Source: Ruegeria arenilitoris
Lineage (GTDB): Bacteria > Pseudomonadota > Alphaproteobacteria > Rhodobacterales > Rhodobacteraceae
Length of the DNA: 64,000 nucleotides
Direction: 5' to 3'
Assembly: GCF_013030265.1 (NCBI RefSeq)
Contig: NZ_WPZQ01000008.1
Coordinates: 186,001 to 250,000 of the forward strand
Program-made: the position numbers and the translations under genes
Notes under the pieces: generated by a model
What the model saw: only the letters and a program-made list of their open reading frames with translations
Databases searched by the model: none
Told to the model about the DNA's origin: nothing
In this document: positions 9,294 to 18,823 of the stretch, piece by piece
Numbering within the stretch: position 1 is the first letter of the stretch
Layout: each line of letters starts with the position of its first letter

Positions 9294-10241
9294 CTAGCGC
9301 CCCTGAGGGATCACCTCGTACCCCGGTTCTTCCGGCTCATCATCCAGCATTTCGGTCGGGAAACCCGATGCGCGAATATCCAGTCCGGTGGCATCTTCCA
9401 GTCGTCTGATGATATTGGGCGACAGCTCGCGGTCACCATACCGGGCAATTCCGTCCTCGAAAATCTTGATCATCACCGGGTTCATCTCCAACGGCACCCC
9501 GGCACGATCTGCGACTTCCTGAAACAGCCCGATATCCTTTTTCACAAGATCCATTGTAAACGAGATATCACGTGATCCATTCAGGATGACCTGACTTTCG
9601 GTTTCATGCACAAATGAGGTTCCTGATGAGATCTTGATCGCCTCATAGGTCGTATTCAGATCCATCCCTGCAGCCTTGGCAGTGACCAGGGCTTCGGCAC
9701 AGGTGATCAGGTTGGCGGTGGCCAGATAGTTGGTCAGCACCTTCAGAACCGAAGCAGATCCCAGTTCACCGGTATGCAGAATGCGGCGCCCCATGGTTGT
9801 CAGAAAGGGCAAAATCCGTTCAAATGTTGCGCGTTCACATCCGGCAAAAATCGAAATATTGCCCGTAGCTGCGCGATGGCATCCCCCGGAAACAGGGCAA
9901 TCTACTGCGGCGCCACCGCGTTCGATCACCATGGCACCCAACCGTTTCACTTCGGCCTCATCAGTGGTGGACATCTCCATCCAGATCTTGCCCGGACCAA
10001 CCTTTGGCAGCATTTCCTGCATCACGGCATCCGATGCCGCAGGGGATGGCAAGCAGGTGATAACCGCATCACAATCCCGCATCAGTTGCGCCGGACCTTC
10101 AGCAGCCTTGGCACCCTGCGCAACAAATTCAGCAACCAGATCCGGGTTCAGATCATGAACTGTCAAATCAACCCCGTTGCGCAGCAACGAACCCGAGAGC
10201 TTACCCCCCACATTCCCAAGACCGATAAATCCAACCTTCAT
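9294..10241 (-). CDS. NAD(P)-dependent 3-hydroxyisobutyrate dehydrogenase family oxidoreductase
   Basis: This is a beta-hydroxyacid dehydrogenase of 315 residues. The N-terminal Rossmann motif is GFIGLGNVGG (residues 4-13). The substrate-binding signature is DCPVSGGCHRAATGNISIFAGC, and the catalytic lysine is expected in SVLKVLTNYLATANL. The family reduces or oxidises small beta-hydroxy acids such as 3-hydroxyisobutyrate, tartronate semialdehyde and glyoxylate; the substrate cannot be chosen from sequence. The C-terminus has about 20 extra acidic residues relative to short members. The ribosome site GGGAGG lies 8 nt before the ATG. It is divergent from a LysR regulator across 116 bp, the usual layout for a regulator and its target. 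Confidence 0.9.
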   Translation of the reverse strand: MKVGFIGLGNVGGKLSGSLLRNGVDLTVHDLNPDLVAEFVAQGAKAAEGPAQLMRDCDAVITCLPSPAASDAVMQEMLPKVGPGKIWMEMSTTDEAEVKRLGAMVIERGGAAVDCPVSGGCHRAATGNISIFAGCERATFERILPFLTTMGRRILHTGELGSASVLKVLTNYLATANLITCAEALVTAKAAGMDLNTTYEAIKISSGTSFVHETESQVILNGSRDISFTMDLVKKDIGLFQEVADRAGVPLEMNPVMIKIFEDGIARYGDRELSPNIIRRLEDATGLDIRASGFPTEMLDDEPEEPGYEVIPQGR

Positions 10242-10357
10242 TGCGAATCCTCCCTATGGGCTATGCCCGAACCGTTTTCACGCGGAGTATTCACCTTGAT
10301 AACCCGCAAATGAAACGAATAATAATCGAGCTTATGGGCAAAAATTTTTGGTGATAA

Positions 10358-11242
10358 ATGGATCGTCTACCAAACCCTTCCTGGCTGCGTAGTTTCGAAG
10401 CTGCCGCTCGGCATCTGAATTTCACTGCAACCGCGCAAGAGCTGGGTCTGACACAAACCGCGGTATCCCTGCATATCCGTTCATTGGAAGCCGAGTTGGG
10501 CCAACCTCTCTTCACTCGACAGGCAAGACGACTGGAATTGACCGAGCTTGGCCAATCCTATGCTTTGACTGTTCGGCGCGCTCTGTCTGACATAACCCTT
10601 TCGACCAACAGTTTGTTTGGCCCAGCGTCTCAGCAGACGCTGACCGTTCGTGCGGCAATTTCAACCATGACTTATTGGTTGGCTGCCGAACTACCTGAAT
10701 TCACCAGCCAACATCCCGACATCCCTGTGCGATTGGTGACTCACATCTGGAATGACACCATGGGTTCCAGCGATGTGGATATCGATATTCGTCTGGGCTA
10801 TGGCGACTGGCCGGGGCTCAGGGCAGAGAAACTTTCGGATGAATTCCTTGTTCCGGTTTGCAGATCCGGCACCACAGCGCCTAGCAAGGCAGAATTCCGT
10901 GAAAGTCCTCTGATCCATATCCTTGGATATGAAGACAACTGGGCACGATACTTTGAAGCGCATGGCATTCACCAGCCTGAACTTCAGTCTCAATATTCGG
11001 CGGATACAACGGTCACCGCGTTGCAACTTGTGATGGCGGGGGCTGGCTACGCCACAATCCTTGAACGCTTTGCCCGGAATGCGATTGCGCAGGGTGCGCC
11101 CCTGCAGATCGCCGGACCACCGATTCCCTTTGCTCAGTCCCATTACCTGATCCGCTCAGACGGCGCGACCCGCCCGACGGCCTCTGCCCGCCTCTTTGAG
11201 ACCTGGTTGCAAGAACGGATCAAAGCGGATGCCGCTGACTGA
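10358..11242 (+). CDS. LysR family transcriptional regulator (GcvA-like)
   Basis: The protein has 294 residues. A winged helix-turn-helix occupies about residues 8-66 (SWLRSFEAAARHLNFTATA, then TQTAVSLHIRSLEAELG), and a type-2 periplasmic-binding fold for the co-inducer follows. The opening PNPSWLRSFEAAARH is typical of the GcvA subgroup. It probably controls the divergently transcribed dehydrogenase at 9294-10241, judged only from position. The next 90 bp lead into a cobalamin riboswitch, so it is not part of the cobalamin operon. Confidence 0.92.
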   Translation: MDRLPNPSWLRSFEAAARHLNFTATAQELGLTQTAVSLHIRSLEAELGQPLFTRQARRLELTELGQSYALTVRRALSDITLSTNSLFGPASQQTLTVRAAISTMTYWLAAELPEFTSQHPDIPVRLVTHIWNDTMGSSDVDIDIRLGYGDWPGLRAEKLSDEFLVPVCRSGTTAPSKAEFRESPLIHILGYEDNWARYFEAHGIHQPELQSQYSADTTVTALQLVMAGAGYATILERFARNAIAQGAPLQIAGPPIPFAQSHYLIRSDGATRPTASARLFETWLQERIKADAAD

Positions 11243-11330
11243 CCACTGCAAGTCGCTTTTCCATCTCGGCGATCTGAGAGCGCCTCCATTCGCTTGACAA
11301 CGCCCCTTTGCTTGCCGCATGTCCCTTTCG

Positions 11331-11525
11331 TTGGTGTCTGTGCAAGCAGATGAAAAGGGAATGCATCAGCGGTATGGAATGCCGTCAAATGCAGCCGCCC
11401 CCGCGACCGTGACCGGAGAAGGTGCCCAAAGCCACTGGCCTGCAGGCCGGGAAGGCAGGACACCTGCCAGAGGATACCTCTGACATCCGCAAGCCGGGAG
11501 ACCTGCCAACGCCCGAAGACCAGAC
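11331..11525 (+). ncRNA. Cobalamin riboswitch upstream of the cob operon
   Basis: The conserved cobalamin aptamer elements appear in order: GATGAAAAGGGAATG (11350-11364), GCCGCCCCCGCGACCG (11394-11409), the B12 box GCCACTGG...CCGGGAAGGC (11431-11456) and CCGGGAGACCTGCC near 11494-11507. Downstream, GGACGGGGT (11527-11535) can pair with ACCCCGTCC (11565-11573). A C-run at 11572-11576 could instead pair with the G-run of the ribosome site at 11589-11594. These alternatives suggest translational control of the first gene; that mechanism is inferred by eye. Confidence 0.93.
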
Positions 11526-11603
11526 CGGACGGGGTGTTCCGGTGTCGGGCCAAGGCCCGCGCATACCCCGTCCCCCGAAAACCGTGAAGGGGGGATGAGA
11601 GAC

Positions 11604-11984
11604 GTGACCGAAACGACACCAGTTGAACTGCTGGTCTGCACAACCTGCCGGCGTGGCCTTCCTATCGAGGAAGATGACCAGCGCCCCGGCACATTATTGC
11701 ATAAAGCGCTGACCGAGGCCGAGCTGCCAGATGGCATTGACCTTAAGGCCGTTGAGTGCCTTTCGAACTGCGATCAGGGGTGTTCGATCGTACTGCGTGG
11801 CGGACCGTCCCGCTGGACCTTTGTGTATGAGAACCTCAACGAAACCGACCACGTCGAGACCATCGTCGAAGGCGTCACCAAGTATCTCGCAACCGAAGAC
11901 GGCCTTGTGACATGGCGCGAGCGACCTGAACATTTCCGCAAAAACTGTGCGGCCCGCATTCCCCCGATTGGAGCCCTGAAATGA
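11604..11984 (+). CDS. DUF1636 family putative metal/Fe-S binding protein
   Basis: The protein is a small thioredoxin-like protein of 126 residues. Cysteines at C12, C15, C52, C56 and C60 (CTTC and CLSNCDQGC) suit a metal ion or [2Fe-2S] cluster. The GTG start is preferred because AAGGGGGG ends 9 nt before it; the in-frame ATG nine bases upstream abuts the G-run. The family recurs in cobalamin gene clusters but has no established reaction. Here it is the first gene after the riboswitch and overlaps cobW by ATGA, so a role with CobW in cobalt handling is plausible. A second family member lies at 27134-27478. Confidence 0.85.
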   Translation: MTETTPVELLVCTTCRRGLPIEEDDQRPGTLLHKALTEAELPDGIDLKAVECLSNCDQGCSIVLRGGPSRWTFVYENLNETDHVETIVEGVTKYLATEDGLVTWRERPEHFRKNCAARIPPIGALK

Positions 11985-13036
11985 GCAACCTCGAAAAACT
12001 TCCCGTTACTGTAATCACCGGCTTTCTGGGCTCGGGCAAAACCACACTGGTCAAGCACCTGATGCAGAACCCGCAGGGCAAACGTCTGGCCGTTGTCGTC
12101 AACGAGTTCGGTGACGTTGGCGTCGATGGTGACATCCTGAAATCCTGCGCCATTCCCGATTGCCCGGCGGAAAACATCATGGAACTGGCCAATGGCTGCA
12201 TCTGCTGCACCGTGGCCGACGATTTCATTCCGACCATCGAAGCGCTGATGGCGCTGGAACCGCGCCCCGATCACATACTGATTGAAACCTCCGGACTCGC
12301 GCTGCCCAAGCCGCTGCTGAAGGCATTCGACTGGCCGGATATCCGTTCCAAGATCACCGTTGACGGCGTAATCGCTCTGGCCGATGCCGAGGCCGTGGCC
12401 GCAGGGCGCTTTGCTCCGAATGTCGAAGCCGTGGATGCACAGCGCTTGGCTGACGACTCGATCGACCACGAAACGCCTCTGTCCGAGGTGTTCGAGGACC
12501 AGATCTCCTGCGCCGACATTATCCTGCTGACCAAGCCCGATCTGGCCGGTCCCGAGGGTGTTGCCAAAGCCAAAGAGATCATCGCCGCCGAAGCTCCGCG
12601 CCCGCTGCCTGTGGTAGAAGTCGCCGAAGGCGCCGTAGACGTGCGCGTTGTTCTGGGACTCGAAGCCGCTGCCGAGGATGACATGGACGCCCGCCCAAGC
12701 CATCACGACGGACACCACGATCACGAGCATGACGATTTCGAAAGCATCATTGTTGAGCTGCCGGAACAGACCGACCCAGCCGATCTGGTTGCCAAAATCG
12801 AACGTCTGGCGACTGAGCTGAACATCCTGCGCGTCAAAGGCTATGCCGCCGTTCAGGGCAAACCGATGCGCCTTCTGGTGCAGGCAGTAGGCGCCCGCGT
12901 CCGTCACCAGTACGACCGCCCGTGGGAACCCGGCGAAGACCGCCGCTCGCGTCTGGTCGTGATTGCCGAGCATGACGACATCAAAGAGGCTGCGATCCGC
13001 GATATCCTAGTAGGTGTAGCCGAGGCTGCCGAGTAA
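11981..13036 (+). CDS. cobW: Cobalamin biosynthesis protein CobW (G3E GTPase, cobalt metallochaperone)
   Basis: CobW is a G3E GTPase thought to deliver Co(II) to the CobNST chelatase. The P-loop GFLGSGKT is at residues 14-21 and the Mg-binding NEFGDVGVDG at 41-50. The metal-binding CxCC motif (C73-I-C75-C76) lies in NGCICCTVADD. A His-rich loop, HHDGHHDHEHDD, sits near residues 229-240 before the C-terminal CobW_C domain. The length of 351 residues is normal. It is followed after 3 bp by cobN, its presumed client. Confidence 0.97.
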   Translation: MSNLEKLPVTVITGFLGSGKTTLVKHLMQNPQGKRLAVVVNEFGDVGVDGDILKSCAIPDCPAENIMELANGCICCTVADDFIPTIEALMALEPRPDHILIETSGLALPKPLLKAFDWPDIRSKITVDGVIALADAEAVAAGRFAPNVEAVDAQRLADDSIDHETPLSEVFEDQISCADIILLTKPDLAGPEGVAKAKEIIAAEAPRPLPVVEVAEGAVDVRVVLGLEAAAEDDMDARPSHHDGHHDHEHDDFESIIVELPEQTDPADLVAKIERLATELNILRVKGYAAVQGKPMRLLVQAVGARVRHQYDRPWEPGEDRRSRLVVIAEHDDIKEAAIRDILVGVAEAAE

Positions 13037-13039
13037 GCC

Positions 13040-16000
13040 ATGCACGTCGTCTTCCGCGAAAGCCACGGGTTAGAAGAAACTGAAACCCCAACCGATCTGG
13101 GCCAGAGCCCGGCGGATCTGGTGGTGCTGTCTTTCTCGGACAGCGACCTGGGTGCTTTTGCGGCAGGATGGCATCGCGGTGGCGGTGCCGAAGGGCGAAT
13201 GCCAACGATGCGGCTGGCCAATCTGACGGCGTTGAAACACCCGCTGTCCGTCGACACCTATGTCGAGCAGACGCTTGAGGGGGCCAAAGGCATTCTGATC
13301 CGTCTGATCGGCGGTGTGCCCTACTGGTCCTATGGCCTGCAGCAAGTTCTTTCGCTGGCGCAGGACAAAGGCATTGCACTGGCCGTTCTGCCCGCGGACG
13401 GGCGCGAGGACACGCGGCTGGATGACTATTCGACCCTGCCTGTTTCGACCCTGCGGCGGCTGGCTCATCTGTGCGACACTGGTGGAGAAGTTGCCGCGCA
13501 AGCTGCCTTGGCTCAGATGGCTCTGGCCGCGGGGCTTTATGCCGGGCCGGTGATGGGTGCAAAAACCCTGCCAGAATGCGGAGCTTGGTGCCCCGATCGC
13601 GGCGTTATCCCGGCAGACAACGCCTTCTCAGGCGGCGCGAAGCGCATCCTTGTGAGCTTCTATCGGGCCTATCTGACCTCGGCGGACACTGCGCCGATCG
13701 CAGCCTTGATCCGCAGCTTACGAGACCGTGGTCTGGACGCGGTTGGGCTGTTCGCGCCATCTTTGAAAGCGCCCGCAGCCGCCGATTGGCTACGTGAACA
13801 AGTTGTTGCCCTGAACCCATCCGCAATCATCAATGCCACCTCATTCTCGGGCAAAGGCACGTCGGGGACATCCCCCTTGGACGCTGCTAATATGCCAGTG
13901 TTTCAGGTTGCTCTGGCGACCTCGCGCCGCAAAGCATGGGCTGAGGCGGAACGCGGCCTTTCGCCCGCCGACCTCGCCATGCATGTGGTTTTGCCCGAAG
14001 TGGATGGGCGCATCTCGGCAGGTATCGCTTCTTTCAAAGAGCCCGGCAAACGCGACCCGCACCTTGAGTATTCCCGCTTTGCCCACCGGGCGGAACCTGA
14101 ACGGATCGAAGCAATCATCGACCGTGTGACCGGTTGGCTGAACCTGCACGACCGTCCCAAAGCAGATCAGGTGCCCGCTCTGGTGCTGTCCACATATCCC
14201 GGTAAGGACTGGCAGATGGCCCATGCGGTGGGCCTTGATGCACTGGCCTCGGCTGAGGCGATGTTGTCCGATTTGCAGGGTGAAGGCTATGACACTGCAC
14301 CCGCAGAGCCGATTGCCGAAACTCTGCTGGACGCCCGCATATCGTGGCCGCTGCAGGATTACCGCACCGCACTTGCCCAGTTGCCAGAGCAATTACGTTC
14401 AGATCTGAAAACCGTCTGGGGCAACCCTGAAGATGACCCGGTATTCACCGATGGCGCGTTTCACTTCACTGCCGTGCGCCGGGGCAAAGCGCTGGTCGCG
14501 CTTCAGCCTGAACGCGGCACGCCTGAATTGCGCGATGACGATTACCATGACCTGTCGCGCACCCCGCGCCACAGCTACGTCGCATTCTATCTGTGGCTGC
14601 GCAAAAGCCTTGGTGCCGATGCGCTGATCCATATCGGCGCACATGGCACACTGGAATGGCTTCCGGGCAAGTCGGTCGCCCTTTCCGACGAGTGCTGGCC
14701 AGAAGTTCTGATCCGCGATCTTCCGGTGATCTATCCCTTCATCGTCAATGACCCTGGCGAGGCCGCGCAGGCCAAGCGCCGGATCGGGGCGGTCACGCTG
14801 GGCCATATCCCACCACCGATGAAGGAAAGTGGCACGCCGGATCGGATGGTTCGGCTTGAATCGCTGCTGGATGAGTTCTCGAACGCAGACGGGCTTGACC
14901 CTAAACGCCGAGACCGCTTGCAGGAAGATATCCGCGACGAGGCTCAGGCCATTGGGTTGGAAAGCGACCTTGGTCTGGATCAAGCTACCTGCACTGCCGA
15001 GGCAATCACCCGCATCGACCGATTTGTCTGCGACATCAAGGAAAGCCAGTTTGGCGACGGTTTGCACATCTTTGGCCGGGTGCCTGAGGTGACGGGCAAT
15101 TTTGACCCTGCCCCCTCGGCCCATGCCGAACGCAGTGCCCTGATCGATGCACTGGCCGGGAAACGGATCGAAGCCGGACCGTCGGGCTCACCCTATCGCG
15201 GACGCTCGGATGTGCTGCCCACTGGGCGAAACCTCTACACAACTGACCCGCGTTCGGTTCCGACCCGTGCCGCATACACCCAAGGCGTGAAACTGGCCGA
15301 GGAACTGGTGCGCCGGCATCTGCAGGAAGAAGGCGATTATCCCAAAGGGTTGATCGTCGACCTGTGGGGTTCTGCCACGATGCGCACAGCTGGCGAGGAA
15401 TTCGCCATGGCCCTGCACCTGCTGGGCGTGAAACCGGTCTGGGACAAGGGATCCGAGCGGGTTTCCGGCATCGAGGTGCTGCCGATTACCGATCTCAGCC
15501 GCCCGCGTTTGGATGTCACTCTGCGTGTTTCGGGCCTGTTCCGTGACGTGTTTCCAACCCTCTCGGCGCTTTATGGTCAGGCCGTTCGCGCTTTGTGCGA
15601 ACGTGACGAAGCGCCCGACTGGAACCCCTATGCGGGGCAGGTTCCGGCAGCCCGAGTCTATGGCCCAGCGCCGGGCAGCTATGGCCTGAACATGACTCAT
15701 CTATCCGAAACCTACACCGATGAGGCGCGCGAACAGGCCGGGCAGGCTTGGCTGGACGCCAGTTCGTTCGCGCTGGAAGGCGAGCATATCGCACAGGACA
15801 AAGACGGAATTACCCAGCGGGTCGCCAACGCTGACAGTTTCGTCCACCTGCAGGACCTGACTGAAACCGACCTTCTGTTGGCCAATGACTATGCCACCCA
15901 TGAGGCCGGGTTTGCGGCTGCCAAGAAGATCACCGGCGGCACCGCGCAGCTGTATCATCTGGACAATACCAACCCCGAAAAGCCATGTGCGCGCACTCTG

Positions 16001-16333
16001 CCCGAGGAAATCAGCCGTGTGGTCCATGCCCGTGCTGCCAACCCGGGCTGGATTGCGGGGATGCAAAGGCACGGGTTTCGTGGTGCAGCCGAGATTGCGG
16101 CGACTCTGGATCACATGGCCTCGTTCGCGCATCTGTCTGGCACGGTCGCGCCCCATCTGTTCGACCTGTACCACGACGCCACTCTTGGCGACGCCGAGGT
16201 CGATGCCTTCCTGCAAGAGGCCAACCCTCAGGCGCATCAGGCGATGCAGGACCGTTTCCGTGCGCTGCTGGAGGCCGGGCTTTGGAATACACGCCGGAAC
16301 TCAATCCGCGCTGATCTGGAGGGGCTGGGATGA
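13040..16333 (+). CDS. cobN: Cobaltochelatase subunit CobN
   Basis: CobN is the large subunit of the ATP-dependent aerobic cobaltochelatase (CobN-CobS-CobT), which inserts Co(II) into hydrogenobyrinic acid a,c-diamide. The protein has 1097 residues, within the shorter range for alphaproteobacteria. Family motifs include IGAHGTLEWLPGKSVALS, YPFIVNDPGEAAQAKRR and DLWGSATMRTAGEE, the shared CobN/BchH core. The ATG follows the cobW stop by 3 bp, and the ribosome site lies inside the cobW end. It overlaps cobG by ATGA. The AAA+ partners CobS and CobT are not in the window. Confidence 0.97.
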   Translation: MHVVFRESHGLEETETPTDLGQSPADLVVLSFSDSDLGAFAAGWHRGGGAEGRMPTMRLANLTALKHPLSVDTYVEQTLEGAKGILIRLIGGVPYWSYGLQQVLSLAQDKGIALAVLPADGREDTRLDDYSTLPVSTLRRLAHLCDTGGEVAAQAALAQMALAAGLYAGPVMGAKTLPECGAWCPDRGVIPADNAFSGGAKRILVSFYRAYLTSADTAPIAALIRSLRDRGLDAVGLFAPSLKAPAAADWLREQVVALNPSAIINATSFSGKGTSGTSPLDAANMPVFQVALATSRRKAWAEAERGLSPADLAMHVVLPEVDGRISAGIASFKEPGKRDPHLEYSRFAHRAEPERIEAIIDRVTGWLNLHDRPKADQVPALVLSTYPGKDWQMAHAVGLDALASAEAMLSDLQGEGYDTAPAEPIAETLLDARISWPLQDYRTALAQLPEQLRSDLKTVWGNPEDDPVFTDGAFHFTAVRRGKALVALQPERGTPELRDDDYHDLSRTPRHSYVAFYLWLRKSLGADALIHIGAHGTLEWLPGKSVALSDECWPEVLIRDLPVIYPFIVNDPGEAAQAKRRIGAVTLGHIPPPMKESGTPDRMVRLESLLDEFSNADGLDPKRRDRLQEDIRDEAQAIGLESDLGLDQATCTAEAITRIDRFVCDIKESQFGDGLHIFGRVPEVTGNFDPAPSAHAERSALIDALAGKRIEAGPSGSPYRGRSDVLPTGRNLYTTDPRSVPTRAAYTQGVKLAEELVRRHLQEEGDYPKGLIVDLWGSATMRTAGEEFAMALHLLGVKPVWDKGSERVSGIEVLPITDLSRPRLDVTLRVSGLFRDVFPTLSALYGQAVRALCERDEAPDWNPYAGQVPAARVYGPAPGSYGLNMTHLSETYTDEAREQAGQAWLDASSFALEGEHIAQDKDGITQRVANADSFVHLQDLTETDLLLANDYATHEAGFAAAKKITGGTAQLYHLDNTNPEKPCARTLPEEISRVVHARAANPGWIAGMQRHGFRGAAEIAATLDHMASFAHLSGTVAPHLFDLYHDATLGDAEVDAFLQEANPQAHQAMQDRFRALLEAGLWNTRRNSIRADLEGLG

Positions 16334-17469
16334 GTGCCCGCTCCTCAAAACCTGTAGTCCAGGGTTGGTGCCCTGGCGCACACCGACCGATGATGTCAGG
16401 TGACGGGCTGGTGGTGCGGGTGCGTCCCCGGCTGGCGCGGCTTAGCGCAGCCCAGACCTTGGGACTTTGTGAATTGGCAGAGCGGTTCGGCAACGGCACC
16501 ATCGACCTGACTAATCGCGCCAACCTGCAACTTCGGGGCGTCACCGAGGCGGATCATCGATCACTGTTGGCCGAACTAGCAGCGCTGGATCTGTTGGATG
16601 CCGAGCCGGGAATTGAGGTTCGTCGCAACATTCTGGTCTCGCCGCTCTATCAAGCCGACGATCTGACCACTCGATTGGCACACGAATTGATCGAAAGACT
16701 GGGAGAACTCCCCGCCCTGCCCGCAAAGTTTGGCTTTGCCATCGATACAGGGCCCAAGCGACAGCTGGCCGGAGATTCGGCTGATATTCGACTGGAGCTT
16801 GGAGAGGCCGGATTGATCCTGCGCGCTGACGGTTGCGAATCGGGCCGTTCCGTGACCGAGGGTGAGGCAATAGACCGATTGATCGAACTCGCTGTGTGGT
16901 TCTCGACGCATTTCACTCCCGAGACCCGCCGCATGGCACGCCTGATCTCATCCCGGCAGCTGCCGACTGAGTGGCTTGGTGATCATCCTTGCGCAATTGG
17001 TGAGCCGTTAGAGCCAGGCACATATCTACTTGGCCCCGTCTATGGCGCGCCGTTCGGTCAATTGCCGGCGAAACAGCTGTCTGATCTGATCGGCAAATCT
17101 GGTGCGCTTGCCATGCGCGTTACACCTTGGCGGATGTTCCTGCTGGAAGGTGGAGCAACGATATCTGCACCCGACTTCGTTACAGACGGCACTGACCCGC
17201 TGATGACTACCGACGCCTGCCCCGGCGCACCACTCTGCCCGCAGGCGGAAGTTGAGACCAGGGGTATCGCACGCGAGCTGGCGCAGCGTGTCAGCGGCAA
17301 CCTGCATGTCTCGGGCTGCACGAAAGGATGTGCCCGTATGGGACCTGCGGATATCACACTGGTTGGTAGCGCAGGACGATTTGATCTTGTCAAACAGGGC
17401 CGCGCGGGGGATGAGCCCATCCAGCGCGGGCTAACCCCCGAAACACTTATGACCATGGACCTGACCTGA
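16330..17469 (+). CDS. cobG: Precorrin-3B synthase CobG
   Basis: CobG is the oxygen-dependent monooxygenase that converts precorrin-3A to precorrin-3B, a hallmark of the aerobic cobalamin route. It belongs to the sulfite/nitrite reductase superfamily. The protein has 379 residues, and the [4Fe-4S] ligands are C297 and C303 (ACPGAPLC) and C330 and C334 (CTKGC). The N-terminal ferredoxin-like half contains TIDLTNRANLQLRG. This organism therefore uses CobG rather than the CobZ alternative known in Rhodobacter capsulatus. The last base of the TGA stop is the first base of the cobH ATG. Confidence 0.96.
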   Translation: MSARSSKPVVQGWCPGAHRPMMSGDGLVVRVRPRLARLSAAQTLGLCELAERFGNGTIDLTNRANLQLRGVTEADHRSLLAELAALDLLDAEPGIEVRRNILVSPLYQADDLTTRLAHELIERLGELPALPAKFGFAIDTGPKRQLAGDSADIRLELGEAGLILRADGCESGRSVTEGEAIDRLIELAVWFSTHFTPETRRMARLISSRQLPTEWLGDHPCAIGEPLEPGTYLLGPVYGAPFGQLPAKQLSDLIGKSGALAMRVTPWRMFLLEGGATISAPDFVTDGTDPLMTTDACPGAPLCPQAEVETRGIARELAQRVSGNLHVSGCTKGCARMGPADITLVGSAGRFDLVKQGRAGDEPIQRGLTPETLMTMDLT

Positions 17470-18098
17470 TGCCCTATGAATACGAAACCGATGGCGCGGC
17501 GATCTACAAAGAGAGCTTTGCAACCATCCGGTCTGAAGCCGATCTGGCCCGGTTTGACGCCGACGAGGAGCAGGTTGCCGTTCGCATGATCCACGCGGCC
17601 GGCATGGTCGGGTTGGAAGAGTTCGTGCATTTTTCGCCTGACTTCGTCTCGACTGCCCGCACCGCGCTGGAAAACGGCGCGCCGATCCTGTGCGACGCCC
17701 GTATGGTCAGCGAAGGCGTGACACGGTTCCGACTGCCCGCTGACAACGAAGTTGTCTGCACTCTGCATGATGAACGTGTTCGTCCGCTGGCTGCTGAGAT
17801 GAGCAACACCCGCTCGGCTGCGGCGCTGGAGCTTTGGCGTCCAAAACTGGAAGGTGCGCTGGTCGCGATCGGTAACGCGCCAACCGCGTTGTTCCATCTT
17901 CTGAACATGCTTGAAGACCCTGACTGCCCTCGCCCGGCGGCCATCATCGGTTGCCCGGTGGGATTTGTCGGCGCAGTAGAATCCAAAGACGCCCTGTGGG
18001 AAGCACAACCTGTTCCCTCGTGCATCGTCAAAGGCCGGTTGGGAGGCAGCGCCATCACTGTTGCAGCAGTCAACGCCATCGCGAGCCGCGCCGAATGA
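17469..18098 (+). CDS. cobH: Precorrin-8X methylmutase CobH
   Basis: CobH moves the C-11 methyl group to C-12, converting precorrin-8X to hydrogenobyrinic acid. The protein has 209 residues. The catalytic histidine is H42 in RMIHAAGMVG. Other family segments are ILCDARMVSEGVTR, GNAPTALFHLL and GCPVGFVGAVESK. The start codon shares a base with the cobG stop, and the gene end overlaps cobI by ATGA. Confidence 0.97.
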   Translation: MPYEYETDGAAIYKESFATIRSEADLARFDADEEQVAVRMIHAAGMVGLEEFVHFSPDFVSTARTALENGAPILCDARMVSEGVTRFRLPADNEVVCTLHDERVRPLAAEMSNTRSAAALELWRPKLEGALVAIGNAPTALFHLLNMLEDPDCPRPAAIIGCPVGFVGAVESKDALWEAQPVPSCIVKGRLGGSAITVAAVNAIASRAE

Positions 18099-18823
18099 AC
18101 GTGGGCAAGATATACGGCGTGGGTCTCGGCCCCGGCGATCCGGATCTGATGAGTGTCCGAGCCGATCGACTGTTGCGAAATGCCAAACATGTGGCGTTCT
18201 TCCGCAAACCGGGCCGCAGCGGTCAGGCACGCAATATCGTAAACGGGATGATCCCCGGCGATGCGATTGAATTTCCTATGGAATATCCGGTCACGACCGA
18301 GATCCCTCTGTCTGATCCTCGCTATAATGAACTGCTTGCCGAGTTTTACGAAGCGTGCACTGCGCATCTGAAAGCTCTGTCTGATCAGGGTGAAGATGTC
18401 GTTGTTCTGTGCGAAGGCGACCCATTCTTCTACGGCTCGTTCATGCATCTTTATTCCCGTCTGCGCGAACAAGCTCCGGTCGAGGTTGTTCCTGCAATCA
18501 CCGGCATGTCTGGTGCATGGACTGCAACCGGAGATCCAATCACCTGGGGAGATGATGTGCTGACCGTTCTGGTTGGCACGCTGCCCGAGGAAGAGCTGAC
18601 CAGTCGTATGGCGCAGACAGACGCGCTGGTGGTGATGAAGATCGGCCGCAACATCGACAAGGTCAAACGCTCATTGCAGGCCTCTGGATTGTACGACCGC
18701 GCCTGGATCGTTGAATATGCGCAGATGCCAAACCAAAGGGTCTGTAAACTTTCAGAGAATTGTGAAGGACTCACGCCCTATTTCTCGATCATCATTGTGC
18801 ATGGGCAGGGACGACGGCCATGA
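18095..18823 (+). CDS. cobI: Precorrin-2 C20-methyltransferase CobI
   Basis: CobI uses SAM to methylate precorrin-2 at C-20, giving precorrin-3A. The start MNVGKIYGVGLGPGDP overlaps the cobH stop; the frame stays open upstream inside cobH. The tetrapyrrole methylase motif GLGPGDPDLMSVRA is at the N-terminus. Further signatures are CEGDPFFYGSFMHLY and PAITGMSGAWTATG. The length of 242 residues is normal. It overlaps cobJ by 4 bp. Confidence 0.96.
   Translation: MNVGKIYGVGLGPGDPDLMSVRADRLLRNAKHVAFFRKPGRSGQARNIVNGMIPGDAIEFPMEYPVTTEIPLSDPRYNELLAEFYEACTAHLKALSDQGEDVVVLCEGDPFFYGSFMHLYSRLREQAPVEVVPAITGMSGAWTATGDPITWGDDVLTVLVGTLPEEELTSRMAQTDALVVMKIGRNIDKVKRSLQASGLYDRAWIVEYAQMPNQRVCKLSENCEGLTPYFSIIIVHGQGRRP

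Noticed and set aside
11774-12973. A 399-codon minus-strand frame opposite cobW
   Set aside because: It is antisense to cobW with no ribosome site or family signature.
17058-18472. Long minus-strand frames opposite cobG/cobH/cobI
   Set aside because: The plus-strand products are complete enzymes with catalytic residues. Unlike cobK, these minus-strand frames show no family motif.
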